A DNA stretch of 64,000 nucleotides. Source: Pseudoalteromonas ruthenica. Lineage in GTDB: Bacteria; Pseudomonadota; Gammaproteobacteria; Enterobacterales; Alteromonadaceae. The notes beneath the pieces were generated by a model, which was given only the letters and a program-made list of their open reading frames with translations, had not been told where the DNA came from and searched no databases. Of this stretch, positions 53,899-63,610 are shown piece after piece (position 1 is the stretch's first letter; every line of letters starts with the position of its first letter). The translations under genes and the position numbers were made by a program. The stretch is from positions 2,807,501 to 2,871,500 of the forward strand of contig NZ_CP023396.1 in assembly GCF_008808095.1 (NCBI RefSeq), in the 5' to 3' direction.

Positions 53899-56010
53899 TT
53901 AAGTTTTCAAACGACTCAGTTGCGAATCTTGCTCTTCAACCAAGGCAATGAGCTCTTTCGACCCAGACCCTGTTTGCTGGGCCAAGTCGGCCAAGTGCGA
54001 GGCAGCATCGGAAATGAGCGTTAAATTACGATTGATTTCTTCAGTGACCGAGCTTTGCTCCTCAGCAGCTGTGGCTATGTGAGTCACTTGATTGGTAATT
54101 TCATTCACTTTTTCTACTACTTCATGAAGCGCATCAAAGGCAGATGACGTTTGCGATACAGCGGTATCGGCGCGTGACACACCCTGCTCTATAATGGTTG
54201 ATGCACTGCCCACTTCTTGCTGCAAGCGGGTAATAAGCTCACTGATGTCGTCTGTGGAAGCACGTGTTTTCGACGCCAGTGCACGAACTTCGTCAGCCAC
54301 CACAGCAAAGCCTCGTCCTTGTTCACCTGCTCGAGCCGCTTCGATAGCAGCATTCAGTGCAAGCAGATTCGTTTGCTCGGCAATGGTGCGGATCACATCG
54401 AGTATCTGGTTAATGTCATTACTGCGTGAAGCGACCTTACCCACCGCCACATTGGCATCATTGATCTCCGTAGACATGGTTTGTACTTGGTCAACAGCTT
54501 GCGACAAACTGTGCTCGCTGGCTTGCACTAATTTATTAATTTCTTCCGTTTGCTGTGCTGATTGCTCTGAGGCGCGGGCCACTTCCAACGCCGTGGAGCT
54601 CATTTCGTTCATTGCCGTCACTACACTCTCAATTTCAGCAAACTGTTTCTCTACATTTTCTTGGGTTTGTGTGGCCACTTGCGAGGCACTGTCGGCCTGC
54701 TCCATGGTTTGTGATGAGAGTTGCTTAAGCTGAGAGATAAGAGTACGTAATTTGTCGATAAAGGCATTAAAACCGCTCCCCAAAGCGATAAGTTCGGCGT
54801 GCGTATCAACATTCAGCGACTGTGTTAAATCTCCCTCAGCGCTGGCCAAGTTTTCCATACGCATACGAATGGCATCAATAGGGCCTACAATGGTTCGGGT
54901 CAGCCAGTACATCATGGTCGCAGCGCCTGCAAGTACCACAATGGCAACGATAATAAGTACTGACTTCAGCGCATCAGCATTATCTTCCAAGTTTTGCTGT
55001 AACTCTTGAGCGCCCGCCATGGCCAGTGACTCAGGTACTTCAACAACCAAACGCCAAGTAGAGTCGGCTAGTTTTACATCCAGTGGGTAATTAACAACGA
55101 ATGCGTCATCCACCAGCTCAACGCTTGCTGTACTGCTCTTTATTGCCGCCATAAGTGGTTTATCCACCACCTCAGCAAATGGTTTTCCTAACTGCTCGGT
55201 GTAATGGCTACTACCCACCACCAAGCCCATTGAGCTGATGAGCGACACCTTGCTTTGGCCTTGATAGAGGTTCGCCGAGAGCTGCTCAGTGATTTTCTGA
55301 AAAATAGGTAGGTTTAAATCAACCCCGGCCACACCTAAAAAACGCCCTTGGTGAACGATGGGAGCGGTCAGCGAGGTCATCATCTCGGAATACCCTGGCG
55401 AAATCTCATAAAGATAGGGCTCCATTAAACAAGGTTTGAGTGTATCTTTCGCACACAGATACCATTCGGCCTCGCGCAGCCCCATATCATTGATGGTATC
55501 GACGTGCTTTTCGCTCGCATCTTCCACCACTTGCTGTTCAATAGAGCCGTCTTCATTACGGATCATGTAAATCTCTAAGGAGCCATGTCCGGGTACGGAA
55601 TGCTGGTGGCCGCTGGTAAATTGATTGTCTAGACCATCATAAGCGTTGTCTTCAAACTGCGTGTAAATGGATGATACCAGTTCATTTTGAGCCAATACCG
55701 CCCGGTCTATTTGCTCTACCGCACTTCGCTCCAAAGGCTGATTTTTGGTGCGTCCAAGGATCCCAGCTAGGGTATAAGGAATTCGATAGGCTTCATTGAT
55801 AAAACCGAGGATTTTCTCACCATCTAAGCCGGCCTTAGCCAACAGCTTATCCTCAACCTCTTGGCGCACAAGCACTCTGGATTCACTGGAAACGGCGCTA
55901 TTACTTTGCTCCAATTGCCACCATAAAATACCAATAAGCAGCAACACAGTGACCAATAAGGCACCACAACTAGCAAGTAAGAGTTTTTTAGCAAGGGACT
56001 GATTTCGCAT
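53899..56010 (-). CDS. Methyl-accepting chemotaxis protein with Cache sensor
   Basis: A 703-residue receptor: membrane helix near 10-32 (LLLASCGALLVTVLLLIGILWW), a large periplasmic Cache-type ligand domain (including YEISPGYSEMMTSLTAPIVHQGRFLGVAGVDLNLPIFQ), a second helix near 350-372, HAMP, and the signalling domain with the conserved hairpin RTIAEQTNLLALNAAIEAARAGEQGRGFAVVADEVRALASKT. It senses a periplasmic ligand (unknown) and controls the flagellar motor through CheA. The C-terminus has no CheR-binding pentapeptide. Confidence 0.95.
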   Translation of the reverse strand: MRNQSLAKKLLLASCGALLVTVLLLIGILWWQLEQSNSAVSSESRVLVRQEVEDKLLAKAGLDGEKILGFINEAYRIPYTLAGILGRTKNQPLERSAVEQIDRAVLAQNELVSSIYTQFEDNAYDGLDNQFTSGHQHSVPGHGSLEIYMIRNEDGSIEQQVVEDASEKHVDTINDMGLREAEWYLCAKDTLKPCLMEPYLYEISPGYSEMMTSLTAPIVHQGRFLGVAGVDLNLPIFQKITEQLSANLYQGQSKVSLISSMGLVVGSSHYTEQLGKPFAEVVDKPLMAAIKSSTASVELVDDAFVVNYPLDVKLADSTWRLVVEVPESLAMAGAQELQQNLEDNADALKSVLIIVAIVVLAGAATMMYWLTRTIVGPIDAIRMRMENLASAEGDLTQSLNVDTHAELIALGSGFNAFIDKLRTLISQLKQLSSQTMEQADSASQVATQTQENVEKQFAEIESVVTAMNEMSSTALEVARASEQSAQQTEEINKLVQASEHSLSQAVDQVQTMSTEINDANVAVGKVASRSNDINQILDVIRTIAEQTNLLALNAAIEAARAGEQGRGFAVVADEVRALASKTRASTDDISELITRLQQEVGSASTIIEQGVSRADTAVSQTSSAFDALHEVVEKVNEITNQVTHIATAAEEQSSVTEEINRNLTLISDAASHLADLAQQTGSGSKELIALVEEQDSQLSRLKT

Positions 56011-56231
56011 TACTTCTTTACCTTTTGAACGAACCTGAGATAAAGCTTAGTCGAGCCAGCCAGAATAGGAAACCGCCATCACGAGGATCAGCACAAAAGA
56101 GCACCAAAATACATGCAGCCATAGCCACTGCGGGGGAGATCTTTAATACATCAACAATGCCAGCTTGGCTGCGTGCTTTATACGCGATACATGTGGGAAT
56201 AAAAACTGAGTTTTGAGTGTGTTCAGTGAAT

Positions 56232-56307
56232 TGGAGCGGCACACGAGGTTCGAACTCGTGACCTCAACCTTGGCAAGGTTGCGCTCTACCAGCTGAGCTA
56301 GTGCCGC
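56232..56307 (-). tRNA. tRNA-Gly (GCC), copy 3 in reading order
   Basis: A 76-base gene on the minus strand: acceptor GCGGCAC/GTGCCGC, discriminator T, encoded CCA, anticodon stem CAACC/GGTTG enclosing TTGCCAA (anticodon GCC), and a GTTCGAA T-loop. Identical to the other two copies. The triplet corresponds in position to glyVXY of E. coli, next to orn. Confidence 0.97.
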
Positions 56308-56375
56308 TTCATTGTTTGCTCGGGGTTGCACAGCTGAGCTTGGGCTGCAAACTGTTAGTAACAACAGTAAAAGTT

Positions 56376-56451
56376 TGGAGCGGCACACGAGGTTCGAACT
56401 CGTGACCTCAACCTTGGCAAGGTTGCGCTCTACCAGCTGAGCTAGTGCCGC
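56376..56451 (-). tRNA. tRNA-Gly (GCC), copy 2 in reading order
   Basis: Identical in sequence to the copy at 56232-56307, with encoded CCA and anticodon GCC. It lies 68 bases from each neighbour; the three are probably one transcript cut by RNases. Confidence 0.97.
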
Positions 56452-56519
56452 TTCATTGTTTGCTCTGGATTGTGCAGCTGAGCTTGGGCTGCAAACTGTT
56501 AGCAACAACAGTAAAAGTT

Positions 56520-56595
56520 TGGAGCGGCACACGAGGTTCGAACTCGTGACCTCAACCTTGGCAAGGTTGCGCTCTACCAGCTGAGCTAGTGCCGC
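56520..56595 (-). tRNA. tRNA-Gly (GCC), copy 1 in reading order
   Basis: Identical to the other two copies; first to be transcribed. Its encoded CCA, anticodon GCC and T-loop are intact. Confidence 0.97.
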
Positions 56596-56727
56596 TTCAT
56601 ATGTAACAGCGAGACTGCTACATAGCGCTTAATTTAAGCACACCGACTAATGCGGGGGTGTTCGTCTTAAGCGGGGCAGGATTTTACAAGAATACCTTGT
56701 CTTTGCAAGCCCTTTTTTGCGGTTTTT

Positions 56728-57273
56728 TTAAATTTTGAACACTTCTGTACGATAAACCTGCAATTCCATAATTGAGTCTTTGATATCGTCCAATGCTAAG
56801 TGCGAGCCCTTTTTCTCAACTTTATCTAATACCTCAGGCTGCCAACGTCGAGCCAACTCTTTAATGGTACTGACATCGATGTTGCGGTAATGGAAGAAAT
56901 TATCGAGCTCAGGCATGTAACGCACTAGAAAGCGACGGTCTTGACCAATGGAGTTCCCACATAAAGGCGATGCGCCTGCAGGGACCCACTGCTCTAAAAA
57001 CGCCAATGTTTCAACCATGGCTTGATGCTCACTAACCTCGCTTTGTTGGCAGCGTTTAGTCAGTCCCGATTTACCATGCTGGTTAGTACACCACGCGTCC
57101 ATATTGTTGAGTAACTCGTCGCTTTGGTGAATAGCAATCACTGGGCCCTGGGCGAGGATGTTTAACTCGCTGTCGGTAACAATGGTGGCAATTTCCATAA
57201 TGCGGTCGTGATCGGGATTCAAGCCGGTCATTTCCAAGTCTAACCAGACCAGGTTTGTTTTGCTTACAGCCAT
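56728..57273 (-). CDS. orn: Oligoribonuclease
   Basis: A 181-residue DEDDh exonuclease: Exo[23 protein letters not shown], Exo[14 protein letters not shown], Exo[18 protein letters not shown] and [11 protein letters not shown]. It degrades short RNA oligomers and pGpG. Divergent from rsgA, as in E. coli. Confidence 0.98.
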   Translation of the reverse strand: MAVSKTNLVWLDLEMTGLNPDHDRIMEIATIVTDSELNILAQGPVIAIHQSDELLNNMDAWCTNQHGKSGLTKRCQQSEVSEHQAMVETLAFLEQWVPAGASPLCGNSIGQDRRFLVRYMPELDNFFHYRNIDVSTIKELARRWQPEVLDKVEKKGSHLALDDIKDSIMELQVYRTEVFKI

Positions 57274-57417
57274 AGTCGTGCGCCCTGCTTCTCTTTCGGT
57301 TTGCTGCGATTAGTTATATCATATTAGCTTCATACGCAGACCTAAAGCCTTTTTTACACCGTCCTTATTTACTCCAAATAGGACAGTGCCAAGATGGGCA
57401 TGAACGAAAGAGATTCC

Positions 57418-58476
57418 GTGGCCAAAAAACAGAAATTGTCGAAAGGGCAAGCGCGACGTATACGCGCTAATCACCAGAAACGCTTACAGCGGGTAAAGTC
57501 CGATGCCAGCAAAGTAGCTGAGCTGGAACTTGATAGCCAGAATTTAGGCACGGCTGAACCGGCTCTCGTTGTCAGCCGCTTCGGTCAGCATGCCGATGTG
57601 GAAACAGCAGATGCCGAAGTATTACGCTGTAATATTCGCCGCACGATATCCAGCTTGGTCTGTGGTGACAAAGTGATGTTCCGCCGCGCAAAAGTCAGTG
57701 AAGGCGATATCGCCGGAGTAGTTGAGTTAGTTGAAGAGCGACATTCGCAACTAACCCGCCCTGATTTTTACGATGGTGTCAAAGTGGTGGCTGCCAATGT
57801 CGATCAAATTCTGATGGTCTCTGCGGTGGTGCCGGAATTTAGCACACAAATAATCGACCGTTATATCGTCGCGTGTGAGGACATGGGTATTCCCCCTGTG
57901 CTGCTTTTGAATAAAGTGGACTTACTCGACGATGAAGACCGTGAGCTATTTGCCGATTATCTCGCTGAGTACGCTCATTTAGGCTATCAGGTGATGATGG
58001 TCAGTAGCGAAAGCGGTGAAGGCATGGATACACTAAAGGCAATGTTGGCGGATAACAACAGCATCTTTGTTGGCCAAAGCGGGGTTGGCAAATCAAGCTT
58101 AGTCAATGCCTTGTTGCCTGATGCCGATATCCTTACCAAGACCGTATCGAGTAATAGCGGGTTAGGTCAACACACCACAACCGTGTCTCGTTTACATCAC
58201 CTCCCCAGTGGCGGCAACTTAATCGATTCCCCAGGGATCCGCGAATTTGGCCTATGGCATTTAGAGCCCGAGCGCGTCGCTTGGTGCTTTAAAGAATTTC
58301 GTCAATATTTGGGCGGCTGTAAGTTCCGTGATTGTAAACATTTAGATGATCCGGGCTGTCTACTGCGAGAGGCTGTAGAACAAGGCGAAATTGCCGATTT
58401 TCGCTTTGAGAACTATCACCGCATAATAGAATCAATGGCCGATGGCCGTGCTGGCGCTCGTAATCCACGAGTGTAG
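57418..58476 (+). CDS. rsgA: Ribosome small subunit GTPase RsgA
   Basis: About 352 residues: N-terminal [21 protein letters not shown]-fold, then a circularly permuted GTPase with LNKVDLL (G4), [15 protein letters not shown] (G1), DSPGIREFG (G3) and the zinc motif [16 protein letters not shown]. It matures the 30S subunit. GTG at 57418 (start of [11 protein letters not shown]) fits the family start; ATGs at 57394 and 57400 would add eight or six residues. Confidence 0.96.
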   Translation: MAKKQKLSKGQARRIRANHQKRLQRVKSDASKVAELELDSQNLGTAEPALVVSRFGQHADVETADAEVLRCNIRRTISSLVCGDKVMFRRAKVSEGDIAGVVELVEERHSQLTRPDFYDGVKVVAANVDQILMVSAVVPEFSTQIIDRYIVACEDMGIPPVLLLNKVDLLDDEDRELFADYLAEYAHLGYQVMMVSSESGEGMDTLKAMLADNNSIFVGQSGVGKSSLVNALLPDADILTKTVSSNSGLGQHTTTVSRLHHLPSGGNLIDSPGIREFGLWHLEPERVAWCFKEFRQYLGGCKFRDCKHLDDPGCLLREAVEQGEIADFRFENYHRIIESMADGRAGARNPRV

Positions 58477-58481
58477 CACTC

Positions 58482-58502
58482 AAAGGCCGGTAACTGGCCT
58501 TT
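58482..58502 (+). terminator. Hairpin between rsgA and psd
   Basis: AAAGGCC and GGCCTTT form a 7-bp stem with a 7-base loop (GGTAACT), followed by ACTCTTTGGTTTCG, only a weak T-run. It may partly end rsgA transcription; psd starts 48 bases further on. Confidence 0.5.
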
Positions 58503-58550
58503 ACTCTTTGGTTTCGTTACCATTTAACAAATTACAGTGGAATCTACACA

Positions 58551-59417
58551 GTGAATTTAGACAAAGTAAAAATCGCTTTTCAATATGCGCTACCAAAACA
58601 CGGCGTATCACGCTTAGTTGGAAAATTAGCCGCAGCAAAGGCGGGTAAGCTTACCACCTCACTCATTAAGCTTTTTATCAAGCAATATAAAATTGATATG
58701 AGCGAAGCGCAGCACGAGGACCCAAGTCACTACCAAAGCTTTAACGAGTTTTTCACTCGCCCGCTCAAAGCCGGTATCCGTCCGCTTTGCGAAGATGACA
58801 ATATTATCGCTCACCCAGTTGATGGGGCCATTAGCCAACTTGGTGATATTAATGAGGGTCAATTACTGCAAGCCAAAGGCCATCATTATAGTGTGCAGAC
58901 GTTACTTGGCGGCAACCAAGCCGATGCCGAGCCCTTTTTAGGCGGGAAGTTCGCTACTATTTACCTCGCACCGAAAGATTACCACCGTATTCACATGCCA
59001 GTAGACGGCACGTTAAAACGGATGATCTATGTACCTGGCGATTTATTCTCTGTAAATCCATTAACGGCGCAAAACGTGCCCAACTTATTTGCTCGCAACG
59101 AGCGCGTAGTGGCGATATTTGATACAGACATTGGCCCGCTGGCGATGGTACTGGTAGGTGCCACCATTGTTGCCAGCATCGAAACTGTGTGGGCTGGGAC
59201 AGTCACGCCACCAGCAGGTAAAGACGTATTCAGCTGGGATTACCCAAGCGAAGGAAACCGCGCAGTGAAGCTGAAAAAAGGTGAGGAAATGGGGCGCTTC
59301 AAGCTTGGCTCCACTGTCATTCTAGCGTGGGGAGCTAATCAGGCTGACTTTCTTGACGATCAAGTTCCCGAGGCCACCACGCGCATGGGCACAGCGTTTG
59401 CAAAACTACGCGACTAG
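58551..59417 (+). CDS. psd: Phosphatidylserine decarboxylase proenzyme
   Basis: A 288-residue proenzyme beginning with GTG. The self-cleavage LGST motif is in [14 protein letters not shown] near residue 253; cleavage makes the pyruvoyl group at the serine. Other conserved parts: [41 protein letters not shown]. It makes phosphatidylethanolamine at the inner membrane. Order rsgA-psd as in E. coli. Confidence 0.97.
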   Translation: MNLDKVKIAFQYALPKHGVSRLVGKLAAAKAGKLTTSLIKLFIKQYKIDMSEAQHEDPSHYQSFNEFFTRPLKAGIRPLCEDDNIIAHPVDGAISQLGDINEGQLLQAKGHHYSVQTLLGGNQADAEPFLGGKFATIYLAPKDYHRIHMPVDGTLKRMIYVPGDLFSVNPLTAQNVPNLFARNERVVAIFDTDIGPLAMVLVGATIVASIETVWAGTVTPPAGKDVFSWDYPSEGNRAVKLKKGEEMGRFKLGSTVILAWGANQADFLDDQVPEATTRMGTAFAKLRD

Positions 59418-59894
59418 CGACTTACCAAGGATGGTCAAGCTGTATAATTGACCATCCATTCTCGCTACATCTGGCAGTTGCCCCCACACCGAAAACCCCG
59501 CCGAGGTAAAAAGCCCGATACTGGGTTTATTATGACTAAATATAAAAGCTAAGAGGTTCTCAATTGCCAGTGTATGGGCATGAGTTTCAACGAAGTTAAG
59601 CGCTTTTCGCCCCAACCCCTGTCCTCTTACCGATTCACATAAATAAATGGCAACCTCTACGGTGCCGTCGTAAGCGGGACGGCCATAAAAAGATTTGAAA
59701 CTCAACCAACCCACAACTCGCTCACCTTGTTTGTAAACGAAAATGGGCCGCTCAGGCGTATGACCTAGAAACCACGAGCGACGCTCTTCAACAGTGACCG
59801 GCTCAGTGTCTGCGGTCACCATGCGACTGGCGATAGTCTGGTTGTAAATATCTACGATACGAGGTAAATCACTTAATTCAGCGGTTTCAAACAT
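59406..59894 (-). CDS. GNAT acetyltransferase (phosphinothricin-acetyltransferase type)
   Basis: A 162-residue GNAT protein: [28 protein letters not shown] at the start and the acetyl-CoA loop [15 protein letters not shown] (motif A), like PAT/MnaT N-acyltransferases of amino acids. It converges on psd and overlaps its end by 12 bases. The natural substrate is unknown. Confidence 0.88.
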   Translation of the reverse strand: MFETAELSDLPRIVDIYNQTIASRMVTADTEPVTVEERRSWFLGHTPERPIFVYKQGERVVGWLSFKSFYGRPAYDGTVEVAIYLCESVRGQGLGRKALNFVETHAHTLAIENLLAFIFSHNKPSIGLFTSAGFSVWGQLPDVARMDGQLYSLTILGKSLVA

Positions 59895-59972
59895 AAATAA
59901 TGGTTGCTAAAAATGATCATTTACATTGATAGTATCGTACTCTGCGAGACAAACAATGAAAAGGCGACGGTC

Positions 59973-60512
59973 ATGATCCGATTCACTCTCAGCACCCTAA
60001 GCGCTGCGTTATTGCTGCTTAGCTCTACAGTCGAAGCCAGCGAATGTGGCGATTTCACCGATGTTGAAGTGCGTAAGCTACGCTCAGAGCAAAGCATTAA
60101 TCTTTGCCAATTTAAAGATAAGCCTTTGCTTATTGTTAATACGGCCAGCAACTGTGGTTTTACACCGCAGTTCAAAGAGCTTGAGCAGCTGCATCAAAAG
60201 TACAAAGATCAAGGCTTGGTGGTGTTAGGGTTTCCATCTGACGATTTTTTCCAAGAGGAAGATGACGAAAAAGACACTGCTGAAGTGTGCTACATCAATT
60301 ATGGTGTGACCTTCACTATGCTCGCACCCACGCCGGTGAGGGGCGACGATGCTCATCCGGTATTTCAATTTTTGAACGAGCAAACCAGCTCTCCAAATTG
60401 GAATTTTTACAAGCACTTAGTGTCAAAGGATAGACAGCAGGTGCAACGCTTTAACAGCCGCACAAAACCAATGTCAGAAACGCTTACCCAAGCTGTTGAG
60501 CAAGCGCTATAA
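59973..60512 (+). CDS. Secreted glutathione peroxidase-like protein
   Basis: From ATG at 59973 the protein has 179 residues with a signal peptide (FTLSTLSAALLLLSSTVEA). The peroxidatic cysteine is Cys61 in IVNTASNCGFTPQF; FPSDDF and PNWNFYKHLV (Trp/Asn) complete the active site. Family members reduce peroxides, often with thioredoxin rather than glutathione. A periplasmic location is unusual but seen in related marine genera. The longer frame from 59904 lacks a reason. Confidence 0.9.
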   Translation: MIRFTLSTLSAALLLLSSTVEASECGDFTDVEVRKLRSEQSINLCQFKDKPLLIVNTASNCGFTPQFKELEQLHQKYKDQGLVVLGFPSDDFFQEEDDEKDTAEVCYINYGVTFTMLAPTPVRGDDAHPVFQFLNEQTSSPNWNFYKHLVSKDRQQVQRFNSRTKPMSETLTQAVEQAL

Positions 60513-60617
60513 TGACAAATCATTATGTTTGTCTAAACTTAATGGCAGTAAAAAAGGTCCGGCTCACCCACGGCGAAGGGCCTAACAGAATCATGATATT
60601 AACAAATGGAGTAACTT

Positions 60618-60899
60618 ATGGCTTTGGCAAGTGCGCGTCATATATTGGTGGATAACGAGGCCCTGTGCCTAGATTTAAAAGATAAGATTGAACAGGGAGA
60701 AGATTTCGCAGAACTGGCAAAACAACACTCCATGTGTCCGAGCTCACAAGACGGCGGAGCGCTTGGAGAGTTTGGCCCAGGCATGATGGTTCCAGAGTTT
60801 GATAAAGTGGTGTTTTCAGCCCCGTTAAACCAAGTACAAGGTCCAGTACAAACGCAGTTTGGTTATCATTTACTCGAAGTGACTAGCCGTAGCGATTAA
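60618..60899 (+). CDS. ppiC: Parvulin peptidyl-prolyl isomerase PpiC
   Basis: A 93-residue single-domain parvulin: ASARHILVDNEALCLDLKDKIEQGEDFAELAKQHSMCPSSQDGGALGEFGPGMMVPEFDKVVFSAP and FGYHLLEVTSR. It speeds cis-trans proline turnover in cytoplasmic proteins. ATG at 60618 follows AATGGAGTAACTT. Confidence 0.96.
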   Translation: MALASARHILVDNEALCLDLKDKIEQGEDFAELAKQHSMCPSSQDGGALGEFGPGMMVPEFDKVVFSAPLNQVQGPVQTQFGYHLLEVTSRSD

Positions 60900-60987
60900 G
60901 CTCGCCAAATTTCTATTGCATTGCTTGTAAAGCCTGCTATTTTGGAGCTCAGTTATTGAGATTGTTGCTCACAAGGCAGGTTTTACA

Positions 60988-61569
60988 ATGCAATTGTATG
61001 GCTCTGATACCTCCCCCTACGTACGCCGCCTGCGTATTTGGTGCGCCCAGCACACACTTGATGTTCCTTACCAACATATAGATATTTTCTCCCCTGCAGG
61101 GCGAAAACTGCTATTACAACACACACCGGTAGCGAAAATTCCAGTATTGGTCGACGGGCAGCAGAGTATCTATGACTCCACTGTAATTTTTGAATACTTA
61201 AGCCAAGCCCATCAGCTCAAACCATTACATTGGGATGAGCGTAACCAACTAACAACTATCAACGCGGCTAATGATTCCGGTGTTGAGCTGCTTTTATGCC
61301 AGCGTTCAGGGTTTGACACCACACAAGATACGTTATTTTTTAACCTCCAACATCAGCGCATTAGCCAATGCTTAGGGATGTTAGAAGAATTACTTAGCAG
61401 TGGTAAAATAAAGCATGCTTATGTACTAACCAGCCTATTTTGCCTGTTAGATTGGTTGGCATTTCGTCAACTCACCGATTTCAGCGTTTATTCGCAATTA
61501 CATGCGTTTTGGCAACAGTACAGCCGTGAACAACTGGCCCAACAAACCGATCCAAGAAAGGCCGAATAA
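60988..61569 (+). CDS. Glutathione S-transferase family protein
   Basis: A 193-residue protein: thioredoxin-fold N-terminus MQLYGSDTSPYVRRLRIWCAQH with Ser/Thr at the active position, HTPVAKIPVLVDGQQSIYDSTVIFEYL (cis-Pro and the ES/DST motif), and a helical C-terminal domain. Substrate unknown. Its stop overlaps the DUF2750 ATG (TAATG), so they are coupled. Confidence 0.9.
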   Translation: MQLYGSDTSPYVRRLRIWCAQHTLDVPYQHIDIFSPAGRKLLLQHTPVAKIPVLVDGQQSIYDSTVIFEYLSQAHQLKPLHWDERNQLTTINAANDSGVELLLCQRSGFDTTQDTLFFNLQHQRISQCLGMLEELLSSGKIKHAYVLTSLFCLLDWLAFRQLTDFSVYSQLHAFWQQYSREQLAQQTDPRKAE

Positions 61570-61925
61570 TGAATAATAGCAACGATATAGAAATAGAATC
61601 ACAACTTGATAGCTTTTGTGAGCAGGTCCGTGAACAGCAAACATTATGGCTATTGAGCGCCCCAGACGGCGGTGTAGCCAGTGTGACCTCGGCATACGAT
61701 GATAACAAAGATGTGCTGCTACTGTGGCACAGCGAAGCGCTGGCACAGCAACAATGCGTAAATGAGTGGCAAGACTACACAGCCATTGATATATCGCTTA
61801 GTGAGTATTTTGATGAATTAGCTCCCGCTTTGCATGATGATGGCGTGTGGGTAGGTGTTAATTGGGCTGAAGGTGCTTGCAGTGAGTTAAGTGCCCAATC
61901 ATTAGTGAATGCACTGACCGACTAA
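61569..61925 (+). CDS. DUF2750 family protein
   Basis: A 118-residue acidic protein with the DUF2750 pattern: LWLLSAPDGGVASVTS, LLLWHSEALAQQ, WQDYTAIDISLSEYFDELAPAL, GVWVGVNWAEG. The function of the family is unknown. Middle gene of the GST-DUF2750-recombinase-like operon. Confidence 0.85.
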   Translation: MNNSNDIEIESQLDSFCEQVREQQTLWLLSAPDGGVASVTSAYDDNKDVLLLWHSEALAQQQCVNEWQDYTAIDISLSEYFDELAPALHDDGVWVGVNWAEGACSELSAQSLVNALTD

Positions 61926-61928
61926 GCT

Positions 61929-62603
61929 GTGAAAACCCATCTAGGACGGCGGCCATTTTCTGCTATGGAATTACACACCCTGTTTTCAGGGTATGTGTAC
62001 GGCGACGAAAAACAACCACGCGAGCAAGCCAAGCATTGGCATTTCTGGCTGCCTCTGCTGGCCTATTATACCGGCGGCTTTAGTGATGAACTTGGCAGCC
62101 TCACTTTGGAAGATGTGTATTTAGGCACTGGCACCGCTTACTTGCATGTGCATACTCATGGCAAAATCAAAGCACGTAAGATCCCCATCCATCCACACTT
62201 ATTCTCCTGTGGGTTACATGAATATGTGCAATGGTTGACAGTTCATGGACATCAGCGCTTACTGTTTGATTTACCTGCAAAATCTGGTCGTTACAGTGAA
62301 AAGGCACGGATTTGGTTTTCCGGCGAGGGAGAGCGCGCTGGCTACCTACAAAAATGTGCTCTGCCCACCGTGGATCAGCACGGCCATAAAACCGCTTTGA
62401 GTAGTTTACGTTTAAACTTCGAGCAGCAGGTCCGTATTAGTGCCATGCAGTTAGGCAGTAAAGCTGGGTTTTGTTATCTGCTCGGCCTCAAGGAATACCC
62501 ACAACGAGAATTCGCCGATATGCGCTTATTGCAAAAGATAGTCCGAGGGGTGCGCGTAGTGAATGCCCACACCCACTGGCAACGCTTTTGCAATCGCCAT
62601 TAG
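61929..62603 (+). CDS. Degenerate tyrosine-recombinase-like protein
   Basis: A 224-residue protein starting with GTG at 61929, 3 bases after the DUF2750 stop. It looks like the catalytic domain of phage-integrase family proteins: FSAMELHTLFSGYVYGDEKQPREQAKHWHFWLPLLAYYTGGFSDELGSLTLEDVYL, GKIKARKIPIHPHLF. However, the first catalytic Arg (TGAR-x-x-E-L in integrases) is replaced (TGGFSDEL), and the HxxR box and the nucleophile Tyr are not recognisable near the C-terminus. It is probably no longer a recombinase. No phage genes or repeats surround it; it sits in a stable host operon. Confidence 0.7.
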   Translation: MKTHLGRRPFSAMELHTLFSGYVYGDEKQPREQAKHWHFWLPLLAYYTGGFSDELGSLTLEDVYLGTGTAYLHVHTHGKIKARKIPIHPHLFSCGLHEYVQWLTVHGHQRLLFDLPAKSGRYSEKARIWFSGEGERAGYLQKCALPTVDQHGHKTALSSLRLNFEQQVRISAMQLGSKAGFCYLLGLKEYPQREFADMRLLQKIVRGVRVVNAHTHWQRFCNRH

Positions 62604-63484
62604 CTCTCTTTAGCTTTGGCATTACATACCCATGCCAAGGTCTTCTCTGTAGCTAGGTAGCTCACGCGTGTAATGGTACCTTGGCAATGGGCGCTTAAGT
62701 CGTGCCATAGCTGCGCTGGCTGAGCATTACCCAACTGTTTCTTATATAATCGATTTTGATTTGCATAAATCACCGTCTGCGCGTCAAACCAGGTGTAATC
62801 TTGGACACCTTGTGGTAGGCGAAAGGCTTTGCTCGATACATCATCATCAACTGCATAGGTGGCGAACCAACTCTGCCCTTGTTCCTCAAAGGTATAAGTG
62901 TAAACCCGCAGTGCCGAGTTATAGCTCAGTGTGCGACCAGGGTTATCAACGATGTGCTTGCCCTTTTTGGGGTCTTTAAGAGGCAAATAATGAATGCTAT
63001 GTGGCTCGCCTAAGGCAAAAACCATCACGCCTTGCGGCCCCCAAGCGTGATAACCTATGGTCATGCCGTTGTCGAAAATTCGCTGCGGCGCCGTGCCATC
63101 TAACGGAAAACGCCATAACTTTTGTGCTGCATTCGGTTCGACTACCACGGCAGAGATTGCATCGCCATCAAGCATCATCGTTGGTGAATACTCACTACTG
63201 TTTTTGCTTTGTGTAACGTTCACTCGGTTGTTGGTGGCAAAGTCATAAAAGAAGATATCTGTTTGTGATTGCTGTGCTTGAGTCACCGCTTGGGTGTAAT
63301 ACACCCCCTTGGCGGTAAGCCAAGGTTGATTGCTGTACCCTGCTTTATCACTGATGGCGGAAACATCAATACCTTGCGAATGTTCCCGCAAAAGCAATAC
63401 TTGGCTATCTAACGCCCAAGCTGGCGCCGAGGCAGTGACGATAAGAGCGGCACTACCAAGCAGTAGATTTTTGAATTTACGCAT
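62600..63484 (-). CDS. Periplasmic beta-propeller-like (TolB/PD40-like) protein
   Basis: A 294-residue protein with a signal peptide (NLLLGSAALIVTASAPAWA) and repeats like WD40/PD40 blades of TolB-like proteins (IFFYDFATNNRVNVTQSKNSSEYSPTM, LWRFPLDGTAPQRIFDN, IHYLPLKDP). Two cysteines near the C-terminus (HCQG, WVCNA) may form a disulfide. Function unknown. It converges on the recombinase-like gene with a 4-base overlap, and is divergent from prkB. Confidence 0.75.
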   Translation of the reverse strand: MRKFKNLLLGSAALIVTASAPAWALDSQVLLLREHSQGIDVSAISDKAGYSNQPWLTAKGVYYTQAVTQAQQSQTDIFFYDFATNNRVNVTQSKNSSEYSPTMMLDGDAISAVVVEPNAAQKLWRFPLDGTAPQRIFDNGMTIGYHAWGPQGVMVFALGEPHSIHYLPLKDPKKGKHIVDNPGRTLSYNSALRVYTYTFEEQGQSWFATYAVDDDVSSKAFRLPQGVQDYTWFDAQTVIYANQNRLYKKQLGNAQPAQLWHDLSAHCQGTITRVSYLATEKTLAWVCNAKAKES

Positions 63485-63610
63485 AATTTTTTATTGTTAT
63501 TGGCAATCTCCCTATACTAACGTGAATTCACCGTCTCGCAAGTAACTAGGCTTGATTTCACTGCACTGCACCTTTATAAAGGGTATTCTAATTAACAAAC
63601 GGTTAATCTT

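Larger units (their letters stand above)
56232..56519. repeat. 144-bp tandem repeat units of tRNA-Gly plus spacer
   Basis: The tRNA plus a 68-base spacer is repeated twice and then followed by a third tRNA. The spacers (56308-56375 and 56452-56519) differ at only a few positions and contain a small hairpin (ACTGTT/AACAGT). This shows recent tandem duplication or gene conversion. Confidence 0.9.

Noticed and set aside
56143..56532. 129-residue ORF with repeated segments
   Set aside because: It is a translation across the tRNA-Gly repeats; the repeated peptide is just the tRNA sequence.
56232..56595. CRISPR-like spacing of identical repeats
   Set aside because: The repeats are 76-base tRNAs, the spacers are themselves near-identical, and no cas genes are near.
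61929..62603. Active integrase of a second mobile element
   Set aside because: Catalytic residues are not seen and no att repeats, phage or cargo genes surround it.
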